A stretch of DNA of 64,000 nt, taken from Gammaproteobacteria bacterium. GTDB lineage: Bacteria; Pseudomonadota; Gammaproteobacteria; Pseudomonadales; Cellvibrionaceae. The notes beneath the pieces were generated by a model. It was not told the DNA's origin, ran no database searches, and saw only the letters and a program-made list of their open reading frames with translations. Both the position numbers and the translations under genes were made by a program. The DNA lies in assembly GCA_004172865.1 (NCBI GenBank), contig SEBV01000008.1, positions 21,933-85,932 of the forward strand. Direction: 5' to 3'. Shown here in pieces: positions 45,454-53,917 of this stretch (position 1 is the first letter of the stretch; each line of letters begins with the position of its first letter).

Positions 45454-45948
45454 ATGTTAAAAGCTATTCTCAACAAAACTCTTGTATCTGTGTCGCTTCT
45501 CGCTGTTTTCGGGGTTACAAATATAAGCTACGCAGCTGATGTTGCGGGTAAACATCAAAAACACAGCGTGGTGGATCGTAAAACTGAAAGAGTCAAAACG
45601 GATAACGGTTTTACTCGCACCGAAAGCAAGACAGATGCAGCAGGTGCTACCGCATTTCGTCGAACAGATGTCGTTGTCGATAAGGATTCAGGCTCACGTT
45701 CTAAATCTGTGTCCGGTAATACTTTCGAAGGTAAAACCTATACCGAACAATCTATCTCGCATAAAACAGAAACTGGTTACGTGTCACAGGGACAATTAAG
45801 AACTTCTGACGGCAAAGTAGTTGATCGTTCGGTAACTGCAACCGTTGACAAGACAGCAGGCACTATTACCAAAGATATTTCGGTAACACCCCAAGGTGAA
45901 GAGACGCGAACCAAAACGGTGGTGCATTCTTTGAAAAAAAATCGATAG
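45454..45948 (+). CDS. Exported basic protein, unknown
   Basis: 164 residues from the ATG at 45454 (GGAG nearby); a longer frame to 45340 lacks a sensible N-terminus. Signal peptide (LVSVSLLAVFGVTNISYA), then a mature part made of short alternating polar strands rich in Lys, Thr, Ser and Asp (KTERVKTDNGFTRTESKTDA, RTDVVVDKDSGSRSKSVSGN, KTAGTITKDISVTPQGEETR). No Cys, no long hydrophobic run. It looks like a repetitive beta or flexible periplasmic protein. Not recognised. It lies just upstream of the ECF sigma operon and may belong to its regulon. Confidence 0.65.
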   Translation: MLKAILNKTLVSVSLLAVFGVTNISYAADVAGKHQKHSVVDRKTERVKTDNGFTRTESKTDAAGATAFRRTDVVVDKDSGSRSKSVSGNTFEGKTYTEQSISHKTETGYVSQGQLRTSDGKVVDRSVTATVDKTAGTITKDISVTPQGEETRTKTVVHSLKKNR

Positions 45949-45971
45949 GTTTTTAAAAATAGATGTGTAGG

Positions 45972-45997
45972 TGGCACACATGTGCCAGGATTCCTGG
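45972..45997. promoter_or_regulatory. Overlapping palindromes before the sigma operon
   Basis: TGGCACA-CA-TGTGCCA (45972-45987) overlaps CCAGGA-T-TCCTGG (45985-45997). Together they form a compact double palindrome 70 bp before the sigma-factor start and 23 bp after the preceding stop codon. It could be an operator or, as RNA, two competing stem-loops; no T-run follows. Confidence 0.5.
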
Positions 45998-46066
45998 TAC
46001 AGCTCAAGCAGTTTGGTTAATGTGTTTTTATCATCATGCTCACGCTGAGTATTTTGGAATTTGTGA

Positions 46067-46645
46067 ATGCTGGAAGAAAGTTTAACCACTTCAAAATCGA
46101 TGGTGATGGAAACATCACGGCATTCGCTCGAGGAATTTTTACGTGAGGTTGAGCGTAGAGCCTATCGATCTGCAATTTTGAGCACAAAAAAGTCTGCTGA
46201 TGCCTTGGATATAGTTCAGGATTCAATGCTGCAATTGGTTCAATATTATGGCCATAAATCTGCAAGTGAATGGCCGTTACTATTTCAGCGAATTTTGCAG
46301 CACCGGATCATGGATTGGCATCGACAACAATCGCGCCACAAAAAATGGTTTTGGAAAAAAGCAATTAACGAAAGTGAAGACGAAGATGATGAGCTGAATA
46401 ATATTGTTGACGAGCGTGAGCAAGATCCTGCGGAGTTGTTGGTTAGAGCAAGCGATATTCAGTGTGTGCTTAGTGCCTTGGAAAAGTTATCGCTACGCCA
46501 ACGACAGGTTTTTTTGTTGCGGGCGTGGGAAGGCTTTAATGTGCAAGAGACAGCTGAAACTATGGGTTGTAGTGAAGGTAGTGTAAAAACTCATTACTTC
46601 AGAGCATTGCAAAGCATTAGAGAGTATTTAATTGAAAACGCATAA
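46067..46645 (+). CDS. RNA polymerase sigma factor, ECF/sigma-70 family
   Basis: 192 residues (internal ATGs at 46100 and 46106 are alternative starts). Region 2: SADALDIVQDSMLQLVQYYG followed by LLFQRILQHRIMDWHRQQSR. An acidic linker (NESEDEDDELNNIVDERE) leads to region 4: LEKLSLRQRQVFLLRAWEGF, then the helix-turn-helix VQETAETMGCSEGSVKTHYF. It leads a four-gene operon with DUF3619, a small exported protein and DUF3106. The DUF3619 protein has one membrane helix and sits where an anti-sigma factor would be expected. Confidence 0.92.
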   Translation: MLEESLTTSKSMVMETSRHSLEEFLREVERRAYRSAILSTKKSADALDIVQDSMLQLVQYYGHKSASEWPLLFQRILQHRIMDWHRQQSRHKKWFWKKAINESEDEDDELNNIVDEREQDPAELLVRASDIQCVLSALEKLSLRQRQVFLLRAWEGFNVQETAETMGCSEGSVKTHYFRALQSIREYLIENA

Positions 46646-46662
46646 TCAAGTGTAGGTTTAAT

Positions 46663-47007
46663 ATGGAAAAAAAAATTGAAACTAATCGTGATGAAAAACT
46701 GGTGGCAGCTATTGCTCGCACGCTAGATAAAAGCGTAAATGATATTGACGACCTTAGTTTGCAACGTTTAAAAAGCGCGCGCGAAAATGCATTGTCTCAT
46801 TCGCAAAAACCATCGCGTACATGGATCAATTTCCGTGTCGCTGCAAGTGTTGCAGTTCTCGCATTAATTCCTGTTGCGTTTCATCAATATTCGCAAATAG
46901 GATTTGTGGATCAGGACATGGAAGTCGTTTCACAAGACGTGCCTTTTTCAGCAGAAGAAATGGACGATATTGAAATGCTAATGTCATTGGATGGCGACGA
47001 TGCGTAA
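46663..47007 (+). CDS. DUF3619 membrane protein, possible anti-sigma factor
   Basis: 114 residues. Cytoplasmic N-terminal helices with the DUF3619 pattern (IARTLDKSVNDIDDLSLQRL, KSARENAL), one membrane segment (FRVAASVAVLALIPVAFHQY) and a short acidic periplasmic tail (EEMDDIEMLMSLDGDD). The layout is that of a small single-pass anti-sigma factor. Location directly after the sigma gene (17 bp) supports that, but DUF3619 has no proven function that I know of. Confidence 0.8.
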   Translation: MEKKIETNRDEKLVAAIARTLDKSVNDIDDLSLQRLKSARENALSHSQKPSRTWINFRVAASVAVLALIPVAFHQYSQIGFVDQDMEVVSQDVPFSAEEMDDIEMLMSLDGDDA

Positions 47008-47332
47008 ATTCTCATTATGGCTCCCACAAATTTACGTTGTTGCTTCTATGTTGATGGCTTTAACAGCGATAGCCGAAACGCCGACGCCTCCAAAAGAGTT
47101 CTGGGACTATGTAGAAGAATTTGGCGATGACAAAGGCAATGTGTTAGACCCCTTGGACTATGACGAGATATTAAACCTTAAAGAAAACCAGGAAGCACCA
47201 GCGGTTGGCGCTATGCCTAAAGATAATCCTGATGCGCAAAATGCCTCTAATGCTAAACATATTGATATGAAAGTTGAACAGAAATCATTTGCACGCGCAT
47301 CGTCTGCAGTAATGAAAGGGGAAGGGCAATGA
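47000..47332 (+). CDS. Small exported protein of the sigma operon
   Basis: 110 residues from the ATG at 47000 (ATG at 46991 would add three). It overlaps the DUF3619 gene by 8 bp. Signal peptide (LWLPQIYVVASMLMALTAIA), then an acidic, low-complexity mature part (FWDYVEEFGDDKGNVLDPLD, YDEILNLKENQEAP). No recognised domain. Comparable short periplasmic proteins occur between DUF3619 and DUF3106 genes. It may be a regulatory partner of the anti-sigma protein or of DUF3106. Confidence 0.7.
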   Translation: MRKFSLWLPQIYVVASMLMALTAIAETPTPPKEFWDYVEEFGDDKGNVLDPLDYDEILNLKENQEAPAVGAMPKDNPDAQNASNAKHIDMKVEQKSFARASSAVMKGEGQ

Positions 47333-47838
47333 GAGCTGTAATTTTTTTGATATGCATATTATTTTCTCAAGCCATGTGGGCTGCTTCAGCTCCCACATGG
47401 AATCAATTGTCGCCATCACAGCAACAGGTATTATCTGCGGTCAAATCCAACTGGGATAAAATGCCCGACGAGCGACGCGAACAGTTACTGAAAAAAGCTG
47501 ATACGTTTTCCAATGCAACTCCTGATCAACAGGAAAAGATGCTGCAGCGTTTTGAAAAATGGAAAAATCTGCCTGCAGATCAAAAAGAAAATCTTCGTAA
47601 GCGGTATAAGGACTTTAATACTTTACCAGCGGACCAAAAAGCAGAAGCTCGTAAACGTTTGGAGTGGTTTCAGGCATTGCCCAACGACCAGCAACAGGCA
47701 ATTCGTAACAAATGGCAATCTTTGTCGCCAGAGCAAAAGCAAAAGCTGCGAGAGCGTTTTAAAGACATGACGCCCGAAGAGCGCAAAGCGGCGAGAGACC
47801 GCTTAATGCAGTATCGTAAAAATCATCCTGATAAATAA
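47329..47838 (+). CDS. DUF3106 exported protein
   Basis: 169 residues, overlapping the previous gene by 4 bp (ATGA). Signal peptide (FLICILFSQAMWAAS), then an all-helical mature part built from repeats of the form W..LP.DQ....R.R: WNQLSPSQQQVLSAVKSNWD, RFEKWKNLPADQKENLRKRY, FNTLPADQKAEARKRLEWFQ, WQSLSPEQKQKLRERFKDMT. This is the DUF3106 pattern. Positively charged with regular Trp/Phe; fits an envelope stress chaperone-like role similar in style to CpxP/Spy, but that is inference. Confidence 0.88.
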   Translation: MRAVIFLICILFSQAMWAASAPTWNQLSPSQQQVLSAVKSNWDKMPDERREQLLKKADTFSNATPDQQEKMLQRFEKWKNLPADQKENLRKRYKDFNTLPADQKAEARKRLEWFQALPNDQQQAIRNKWQSLSPEQKQKLRERFKDMTPEERKAARDRLMQYRKNHPDK

Positions 47839-47863
47839 TTTCAAAGGAATATTATTTATCAGG
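47827..47863. terminator. Hairpin between convergent genes
   Basis: Perfect 13-bp arms CCTGATAAATAAT / ATTATTTATCAGG with an 11-nt loop, overlapping the DUF3106 stop. A/T-rich and lacking a T-run, so it may be a weak bidirectional terminator. Confidence 0.55.
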
Positions 47864-47870
47864 GTGAGTA

Positions 47871-48758
47871 TTATTCAAGTTTGTACAAGTATTGTTCGTA
47901 ATCTGTAGATAGCCCCTTAATCAACTGATTTTCAATCGTAAATATCTTGCGCCCTTTCATGTTGGCAAACGCAATACTTTTGGAGTGGTATCTGAGGAAA
48001 ATTTCCATGAGGGAACCATCTTTGTAAGCCATCAATATTCCCTTTTGGATTCTGTTTTTAAGGGCAAGGTTATTTTTATTGAGAATGAAAAAGCGCGGCA
48101 AAGGATAAACAAGCGCGAAGCTTTCGTCGTAGGTGAGGTTGCTAATGTTACTAAAAGATTCGTATTCCGCCGCCAATTCGTTTACGCCGCGACAAAACAG
48201 GTCAATCCTTCCGACCGCCGTCATTTTAAAAAGCCCGTCGTAATTCTGCATGGTCGCAACTTTAAAACCGTTTTGGCGCAGTATCTCTGCATCTGCCCAT
48301 CCAATTCCCTGGCCGATGCTGTATTTTTTTAGTTGTTCAACATTATTAACCTTCTTAATCTCTTCTTTAATCTTCGGATTTACGAAACAGATTCTTGTGC
48401 CGGTCAAGCCGAAGTCCAGGGGAAATGGAATATAGGTTATGTTGCTGTTGATAAACTTGTCTTCGTAATTTTCGTCGACAACGTAGTTGGGGTAAATTTG
48501 CTGATCAACCGCGTAAGCGTCGCGCAATTGGTTCATTGCCGGTGCCTCAACGACTTTATAGTCGCCATAGGTGGCTTTGGTTTTTTCAAGTGAGAGAGTG
48601 AGAATTTCTTTGTAATAATGTTCGCGGGTGTCTTGTTCGGAGGCGGGGCCTCTATAGGTGACGAGTAGATAGGGTTCCTTTCCATGGCTCGGGAAAGCTG
48701 AAGCTAACAACAGGATTGAGCTGAATAATCTAATGGATAATTTTAAAAGCCTGTGCAC
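47871..48758 (-). CDS. Periplasmic solute-binding protein, paralogue 2
   Basis: 295 residues from a GTG at 48758, which gives a good signal peptide (LLKLSIRLFSSILLLASAF); a TTG at 48803 would add 15. It shares a distinctive set of motifs with the protein at 42285-43181: IGQGIGWADAEILRQNGFKV, GLFKMTAVGRIDLFCRGVNE, FALVYPLPRFFILNKNNLAL and AYKDGSLMEIFLRYHS. The N-terminal half is more divergent. No transporter genes adjoin. A LysR regulator gene lies upstream in the same direction, 92 bp away. Ligand unknown. Confidence 0.75.
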   Translation of the reverse strand: MHRLLKLSIRLFSSILLLASAFPSHGKEPYLLVTYRGPASEQDTREHYYKEILTLSLEKTKATYGDYKVVEAPAMNQLRDAYAVDQQIYPNYVVDENYEDKFINSNITYIPFPLDFGLTGTRICFVNPKIKEEIKKVNNVEQLKKYSIGQGIGWADAEILRQNGFKVATMQNYDGLFKMTAVGRIDLFCRGVNELAAEYESFSNISNLTYDESFALVYPLPRFFILNKNNLALKNRIQKGILMAYKDGSLMEIFLRYHSKSIAFANMKGRKIFTIENQLIKGLSTDYEQYLYKLE

Positions 48759-48850
48759 TGCAGAGTAGTCCGTTTTTGTTGTGCTTTTGCACCTATTGCT
48801 CAAAGTTTAGTCTCTTGAGGGGGCTTTGCCAGCTTTCTGTAGGTTCCGTG

Positions 48851-49798
48851 TTATCGATACTCAACGGGAGCGCCATCGCGTTTACGGATAACGATCAAAT
48901 CGCTGCGGCTCGCTCCCCGCGTGACTTGGTTGCAAAGCTCGAGAAATTTGCTGATTCCCGTTGTTATAAATTTTTGTTTATGGATAACGAAGTTGAATTG
49001 TCGCGTTAAATCCACGCCTGTGATTTCCAACGGCACAAGACTACCGCGTTTGAATGCATCCTTTAACGCTAGCCTAGATATGCAACCAATCCCCAAGCCA
49101 GATTCAACTGCGCGTTTAATTGCCTCAGTGTGTTCAAGTTCAAGTAGCACATTCATATCAGACAGTTGATGGCGTAGGGCGGCATCAAAAACCTGTCGAG
49201 TGCCCGAGCCGCGCTCGCGAAGAATCCAGTTTTCGCCGGCCAAATCCTGAAGGGCAAGGTTCTGTTTGTGAGCGAGGGGATGATCGGGCGCTGCGAAAAT
49301 GACCAATTCATCGTCAACCCAAGGCGTAATTTCTAATTCAGGATGATGGCTGTGGCCTTCGATTAAACCCAGGTCGAGTTTAAAATGCGCAACCTGATCG
49401 ATGATCGCCGATGTATTTTGCACAGCAAGTTCCACCCGACTACCAGGATTTTGCTGCATGTAGTCGCCTATCAATAAAGTCGCGAGGTAATTTCCAATCG
49501 TCAATGTGGCGCCAATCCTTAGCGAACCTGCGCCACTTTTTCCTTCGAGTAGGGATTCAAGTTCGCGAGCGCGATCCAACAATTCCATGGCCCGCGGCAA
49601 TAATTCACGGCCCTCAGTGTTGAGTTGTAGGCGCTTGCCTTGGCGATCAAATAAACGCGTGTTGAACTGTTTTTCCAATTCTGCAAGCGCCATGCTGGTC
49701 GCAGATTGAGTCATGGACAATGCTTCTGCCGCGCGCGAAACGCTACTCTCACGGCCGATTGCAACAAGAACTTCGAGCTGACGGAGGCTGAATTTCAT
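48851..49798 (-). CDS. LysR-family transcriptional regulator
   Basis: 315 residues. N-terminal winged helix (LRQLEVLVAIGRESSVSRAA, MTQSATSMALAELEKQFNTR) with the typical LysR recognition pattern, a linker helix, then a bilobed effector domain (LRIGATLTIGNYLATLLIGD, LDLGLIEGHSHHPELEITPW, ENWILRERGSGTRQVFDAAL, GLGIGCISRLALKDAF). The effector domain resembles the CysB/CbbR/YeiE group. Possible targets are the divergent etfBA genes (start 232 bp away) or the binding-protein gene downstream; both are inference. Confidence 0.9.
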   Translation of the reverse strand: MKFSLRQLEVLVAIGRESSVSRAAEALSMTQSATSMALAELEKQFNTRLFDRQGKRLQLNTEGRELLPRAMELLDRARELESLLEGKSGAGSLRIGATLTIGNYLATLLIGDYMQQNPGSRVELAVQNTSAIIDQVAHFKLDLGLIEGHSHHPELEITPWVDDELVIFAAPDHPLAHKQNLALQDLAGENWILRERGSGTRQVFDAALRHQLSDMNVLLELEHTEAIKRAVESGLGIGCISRLALKDAFKRGSLVPLEITGVDLTRQFNFVIHKQKFITTGISKFLELCNQVTRGASRSDLIVIRKRDGAPVEYR

Positions 49799-49891
49799 CT
49801 AAGAGGTCTTACTCATTGATTAAAATGCGAAATTTAGGATTTTGTCGCGTTAAAAGCTGCTAAAGACAACAAGTTTTGGGCTCTCAAGCCC

Positions 49892-49951
49892 TATAATGCG
49901 AGCCGCTTTAACATCTATGCTTTTATAATTTTTTATATCAGTATTACTGAT
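49892..49951 (+). promoter_or_regulatory. Possible etfB promoter and operator
   Basis: A consensus -10 hexamer TATAAT lies at 49892-49897 without a good -35 at the usual spacing. A 15-bp palindrome, ATCAGTA-T-TACTGAT, sits at 49937-49951. The 5' leader to the etfB start at 50031 would be about 130 nt. A LysR or other regulator could bind the palindrome. Confidence 0.4.
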
Positions 49952-50030
49952 TAAGAATATAAGAGTAATCAATTTTACAGATGTTATTCAAGTATTTATA
50001 ATTGCGCCAAATGATGACGGAGCTGCAAAC

Positions 50031-50777
50031 ATGAAGGTGTTGGTTGGAATCAAGCGCGTTGTGGATCACAACGTACGCGTGCGTGCAAGAGCTGATGGCA
50101 GCGGAGCGGATATCGCTAGCGCCAAAATGAGTATCAATCCCTTCGACGAGCATGCCGTTGAAGAAGCGGTGCGTTTAAAAGAAGCAGGCGTTGCTACTGA
50201 AGTTGTAGTCGTAACAACAGGTGCAGCAAATGCACAGGATATTTTGCGTCACGCCTTGGCGCTCGGTGCTGATCGTGCGATTTTGGTTGAAACCGCAGAG
50301 CATTTAAATTCACTAGCAAGTGCAAAAGTGTTGCATGCAATTGTTAAACGCGAAGTGCCACAACTTATTTTAATCGGTAAGCAAGCGATTGATGACGACG
50401 CAGCCGAAGTTGGCCAAATGCTAGCTGCATTATTAAATGTAGGGCAGGGTACTTTTGCTTCCAAGTTAACGATCGCCGATGGCAAGGTAACTGTTACGCG
50501 TGAAATTGACGGTGGCCAGGAAACTCTTGAGTTAAATTTGCCCGCGGTAATTACTGCCGATTTGCGCTTGAACGATCCGCGTTATATCAAGCTTCCCAAT
50601 TTAATGCTCGCAAAGAAAAAGCCATTAGAAACTATTGCCTTGGCTGATCTTGATGTGAACACCGCCAGCAAAGTTGCAACCATTAATGTTGCCGAGCCGC
50701 CTGCTCGTGCTGCTGGAAAAATTCTCAACAGTGTTGAAGAGCTGATTGAAATCTTGCATGCGCAAGTTAAAGGGTAA
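50031..50777 (+). CDS. etfB: Electron transfer flavoprotein, beta subunit
   Basis: 248 residues, full length. Cytosolic partner of EtfA in the ETF heterodimer that collects electrons from acyl-CoA and other dehydrogenases. Landmarks: MKVLVGIKRVVDHNVRVRAR, SINPFDEHAVEEAVRLKE, ETF-beta signature in DPRYIKLPNLMLAKKKPLE, adenine-binding loop region around VVTTGAANAQDILRHALALG. Followed by etfA after 6 bp; clearly co-transcribed. Confidence 0.97.
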   Translation: MKVLVGIKRVVDHNVRVRARADGSGADIASAKMSINPFDEHAVEEAVRLKEAGVATEVVVVTTGAANAQDILRHALALGADRAILVETAEHLNSLASAKVLHAIVKREVPQLILIGKQAIDDDAAEVGQMLAALLNVGQGTFASKLTIADGKVTVTREIDGGQETLELNLPAVITADLRLNDPRYIKLPNLMLAKKKPLETIALADLDVNTASKVATINVAEPPARAAGKILNSVEELIEILHAQVKG

Positions 50778-50783
50778 ATAACT

Positions 50784-51716
50784 ATGTCGATTTTATTAAT
50801 TGCTGAATTCGATCAAAATTCTTTAAAAGCGGCGACACGTTCCGCCATTTCTGCAGCAGCACAAATCGGTGGCGATATTGATGTATTGGTTATCGGCCAA
50901 AACGTAAATGCTATCGCTCAACAAGTTGCGAAAATTCAAGGCGTCACTCGTGTATTAGTTGCTGATGATGCAGCTTACGCAAAGCCACTTGCTGAAAATG
51001 CCGCGCCGCTCGTTCAAAGTCTCGCTACAAAATATTCACATGTAATTGCAGCAGCATCGAGTTTTGGCAAAAATTTATTGCCACGCGTTGCAGCCTTACT
51101 TGATGTGGATATGGTTTCAGAGGTTACCAAAATAATTGATGCTTCTACTTATGTACGTCCACTTTACGCAGGCAATTTAAATGCGACTGTGAAGAATGAT
51201 GAAGCCATAAAATTATTAACTATTCGTCCAACTGGTTTTACCGCAGCGCAAGATGGTTCGCAATCGGTATCTATAGAATCAGTGCTAGCTACCGGCGATA
51301 AAGCATTATCCCGCTTTCTGAATGAGCAAATCCAAACCAGCGAGCGTCCTGAATTAGGCACCGCACGTATTATTGTTACTGGTGGACGTTCGCTTGGTAG
51401 TGCAGAAAAATTTGAATCGCTTATTGCTCCATTGGCCGGTAAATTAAATGCCGCCATAGGTGCAACACGTGCTGCGGTTGATGCGGGCTTTGCGCCTAAC
51501 GAGTGGCAAGTTGGTCAAACCGGTACTGTAGTCGCGCCAGATGTATATGTTGCGATTGGTGTATCAGGTGCTGCGCAACACGTTGCTGGCATGAAAGAGA
51601 GCCGTATCATTATTGCCATTAATCAGGACCCTGATGCACAAATTTTCCAGTGGGCAGATTACGGTTTGGTGGCAGATTTATTTGATGTGTTGCCAAAAAT
51701 TTCTGCTGCACTTTAA
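50784..51716 (+). CDS. etfA: Electron transfer flavoprotein, alpha subunit
   Basis: 310 residues, full length. N-terminal EtfB-like domain (LLIAEFDQNSLKAATRSAIS), then the FAD-binding C-terminal domain with IIVTGGRSLGSAEKFESLIA, VGQTGTVVAPDVYVAIGVSG, and the signature INQDPDAQIFQWADYGLVAD. Electrons pass from the EtfA FAD to ETF-QO (encoded at 32624-34261) and the quinone pool. Forms an operon with etfB. Confidence 0.97.
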   Translation: MSILLIAEFDQNSLKAATRSAISAAAQIGGDIDVLVIGQNVNAIAQQVAKIQGVTRVLVADDAAYAKPLAENAAPLVQSLATKYSHVIAAASSFGKNLLPRVAALLDVDMVSEVTKIIDASTYVRPLYAGNLNATVKNDEAIKLLTIRPTGFTAAQDGSQSVSIESVLATGDKALSRFLNEQIQTSERPELGTARIIVTGGRSLGSAEKFESLIAPLAGKLNAAIGATRAAVDAGFAPNEWQVGQTGTVVAPDVYVAIGVSGAAQHVAGMKESRIIIAINQDPDAQIFQWADYGLVADLFDVLPKISAAL

Positions 51717-51794
51717 AGTCAAATCAGATCAAATTTAGAAATCATTTTAAATTATTACGCTTTTAAAACTTAGAACATTATTAAGGTAAAAAAC

Positions 51795-52571
51795 ATGGCT
51801 GCTGTAGCTTCCGAAAAAGTGTTAAGTGTTCATCATTGGAATGATTCACTGTTTAGCTTTAAAACTACGCGCTCAGATGCGTTGCGTTTTGAAAACGGCC
51901 AATTTGTAATGATCGGTCTGGAAATTAATGGTCGTCCGCTATTGCGTGCCTACAGTATTGCCAGCGCAAACTACGAAGAAGAATTGGAATTTTTCAGTAT
52001 TAAAGTTCCCAATGGCCCACTCACATCTCACCTGCAAAATTTAAAAGTTGGTGATGATTTGTTAGTAGGTAAAAAACCTACAGGTTCATTGTTAATTGAT
52101 GACTTGAATCCGGGGAAAAATCTTTACTACTTGAGCACGGGCACCGGTCTTGCTCCGTTTTTGAGCTTGATTCGTGATCCATCTGTTTATGAAAAATTTG
52201 AAAAAATAGTGCTTTTTCACGGTGTGCGCACAGTAAGCGAATTGGCTTATATGGATTACATTGAGAATGAATTGCCAAATAACGAATTTTTTGGCGATTT
52301 GGTGCGTGAAAAATTAATTTATTATCCTTCAGTAACTCGTGAACCCTTTCGCAATCAAGGTCGTTTAACTGACCTGGTTGAGAGTGGGAAATTATTTGAA
52401 GATATAGGTTTGCCGCCTTTTAATCCAGAAACTGATCGCGCTATGTTGTGTGGTAGTCCCGAGATGTTAAAAAGCACTTGCGAGCTATTGGATGCACGTG
52501 GCTTTAAAATTTCCCCACGTATTGGTGAGCAAGGCGATTACGTTATTGAGCGCGCGTTTGTTGAAAAATAA
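51795..52571 (+). CDS. fpr: Ferredoxin/flavodoxin-NADP+ reductase
   Basis: 258 residues, the size of the bacterial Fpr class. FAD-binding barrel with RAYSIASANYEEELEFFSIK, then the NADP domain with LSTGTGLAPFLSLIRDP and LFHGVRTVSELAYMD, AMLCGSPEML and a C-terminal YVIERAFVEK, where bacterial FPRs carry a short tail after the aromatic residue. Role: exchange of electrons between NADPH and ferredoxin or flavodoxin, useful for Fe-S repair and oxidative-stress response. It lies 78 bp after etfA and may be its third cistron; a terminator follows. Confidence 0.94.
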   Translation: MAAVASEKVLSVHHWNDSLFSFKTTRSDALRFENGQFVMIGLEINGRPLLRAYSIASANYEEELEFFSIKVPNGPLTSHLQNLKVGDDLLVGKKPTGSLLIDDLNPGKNLYYLSTGTGLAPFLSLIRDPSVYEKFEKIVLFHGVRTVSELAYMDYIENELPNNEFFGDLVREKLIYYPSVTREPFRNQGRLTDLVESGKLFEDIGLPPFNPETDRAMLCGSPEMLKSTCELLDARGFKISPRIGEQGDYVIERAFVEK

Positions 52572-52587
52572 GTCGGCTTGGCGTTAA

Positions 52588-52623
52588 AGAAAGGCGGATA
52601 TGCGAAAGCAATCCGCCTTTTCT
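52588..52623 (+). terminator. Terminator after fpr
   Basis: Arms AGAAAGGCGGAT and ATCCGCCTTTTCT with an 11-nt loop. Confidence 0.88.
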
Positions 52624-52762
52624 ATTTGTAATAATTAAAGTATGTTACCTAACAGTTAAATTCTAAGGGAATGGCATAATAAAACCACAGGGTCTCGTTG
52701 CGTAGGTTTAAATGCCATGCGTTTTGTATATGAAATGTCCAAAACTTTTGAAGGATAAAGTT

Positions 52763-53545
52763 ATGTTAAAAATTAATTTAGCGCTTTTGATTGCTGCCGT
52801 ATCAACCACAGCGATTGCTGATGAATTGCGTCCATGGGAAGTTGAGGTCGAGTTAGGTGCAATAGCTACCTCCGGTAATACCGAGGCTACAAGTGTGCAC
52901 GGCAAGATTGATGCGAAGCAAAATCTCACTAAATTTAGAAACCAGTATATTGTCAGCTCATTATTCAAAAAAGATGAAGTCGTTCAAGACGACAATACCA
53001 AGACCAAAGAGAAAACCGCTGATAAATATTTAATCTCTGCAAAATCTGCATATTTATTAGAAGATGAAACTAAGAAAGGTGATAAATCTTCATACCTTTT
53101 TGGTTTCGCGTCTTACACTCACGATAAATTCGGCGCTTACAAAACCTATGAAACCGTCGCTCTCGGTTATGGTGATTGGCTCTACTCGAACGACACGATT
53201 AACTGGTTCGTCGAAGGCGGTCCAGGTTATTTCCGCGGTGAAAAAGTAGTTGAAACAGGTGATGCAAATGAGCCTTATATTTTCGAAACCGAGAAGGGCG
53301 CCTTACTACGTGTAGCAACCGAGTTTGAATGGAAGTTCAGCCAAACTGCTACTTTTAAACAAATCGTAAGCGTTGAATCTGGTTCGGATAACACACGTAT
53401 TTTAAGCGAGACTTCTGTAGCTGCTTCAATTACTAACGCGATGCAGATGAAAGTTGGTTATGCATTGGCAAGCGATAGTAAGGTTGCACCAGGAAAGGAA
53501 AAAACCGATACCATTACTTCTGCAACATTAGTTTATAAGTTCTAA
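52763..53545 (+). CDS. DUF481 outer-membrane beta-barrel protein (YdiY-like)
   Basis: 260 residues from the ATG at 52763 (AAGGAT upstream). Signal peptide (INLALLIAAVSTTAIA). Amphipathic strands with a DUF481 layout: VEVELGAIATSGNTEATSVH, KIDAKQNLTKFRNQYIVS, LFGFASYTHDKFGAYKTYET, ETVALGYGDWL, FEWKFSQTATFKQIVSVESG, and a C-terminal strand ending LVYKF with terminal Phe. DUF481 barrels are salt- or acid-induced in some species, but no function is established. Confidence 0.9.
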   Translation: MLKINLALLIAAVSTTAIADELRPWEVEVELGAIATSGNTEATSVHGKIDAKQNLTKFRNQYIVSSLFKKDEVVQDDNTKTKEKTADKYLISAKSAYLLEDETKKGDKSSYLFGFASYTHDKFGAYKTYETVALGYGDWLYSNDTINWFVEGGPGYFRGEKVVETGDANEPYIFETEKGALLRVATEFEWKFSQTATFKQIVSVESGSDNTRILSETSVAASITNAMQMKVGYALASDSKVAPGKEKTDTITSATLVYKF

Positions 53546-53550
53546 TGAAA

Positions 53551-53597
53551 TTAATCCGCTCATTCGCAAATTTTCTCGAATGAGCGGATTAATTTTT
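53551..53597. terminator. Bidirectional terminator after the DUF481 gene
   Basis: Perfect 16-bp arms TTAATCCGCTCATTCG / CGAATGAGCGGATTAA with a 10-nt loop and five T on the plus strand. It touches the stop codon of the minus-strand gene at 53596. Confidence 0.9.
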
Positions 53598-53916
53598 AAC
53601 TCGCTAATGCGTTATTATTTTCGTGTTGGCAGTTCCAGCACAACTCAAAAGCGCTGGTATTACTTTCGCTGCATTTGTCACAAACCCAATCTATGTAGTT
53701 TGTATTATTGAGCGAAGTATTTATCACATTCATCGCTTTTTGATAATCTTCATCGTTAACCAGCCACGCTTCCATCCAGGTATCAAACGCAGATAAATCG
53801 CCAACACCTGCACCTGAAAATTCATTTTTTAAAATAATCACTAAGCCTGCATTTTCTAATATGTTTTTAATATTGCTAACGAGCAATCGGTTTTCATTAG
53901 TATAAATAAGCTTCAT
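53596..53916 (-). CDS. DUF2007-like protein with zinc ribbon
   Basis: 106 residues, cytosolic. The N-terminal part (KLIYTNENRLLVSNIKNILE, EAWLVNDEDYQKAMNVI) has the DUF2007 signal-transducing-protein look: a GlnB-like small alpha/beta domain. The C-terminal 30 residues form a zinc ribbon with two CxxC pairs (WVCDKCSES and LCWNCQ). This combination is widespread and uncharacterised. Only 1 bp separates it from the preceding PEP-CTERM gene, so they are co-transcribed. Confidence 0.8.
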   Translation of the reverse strand: MKLIYTNENRLLVSNIKNILENAGLVIILKNEFSGAGVGDLSAFDTWMEAWLVNDEDYQKAMNVINTSLNNTNYIDWVCDKCSESNTSAFELCWNCQHENNNALAS

Positions 53917-53917
53917 A

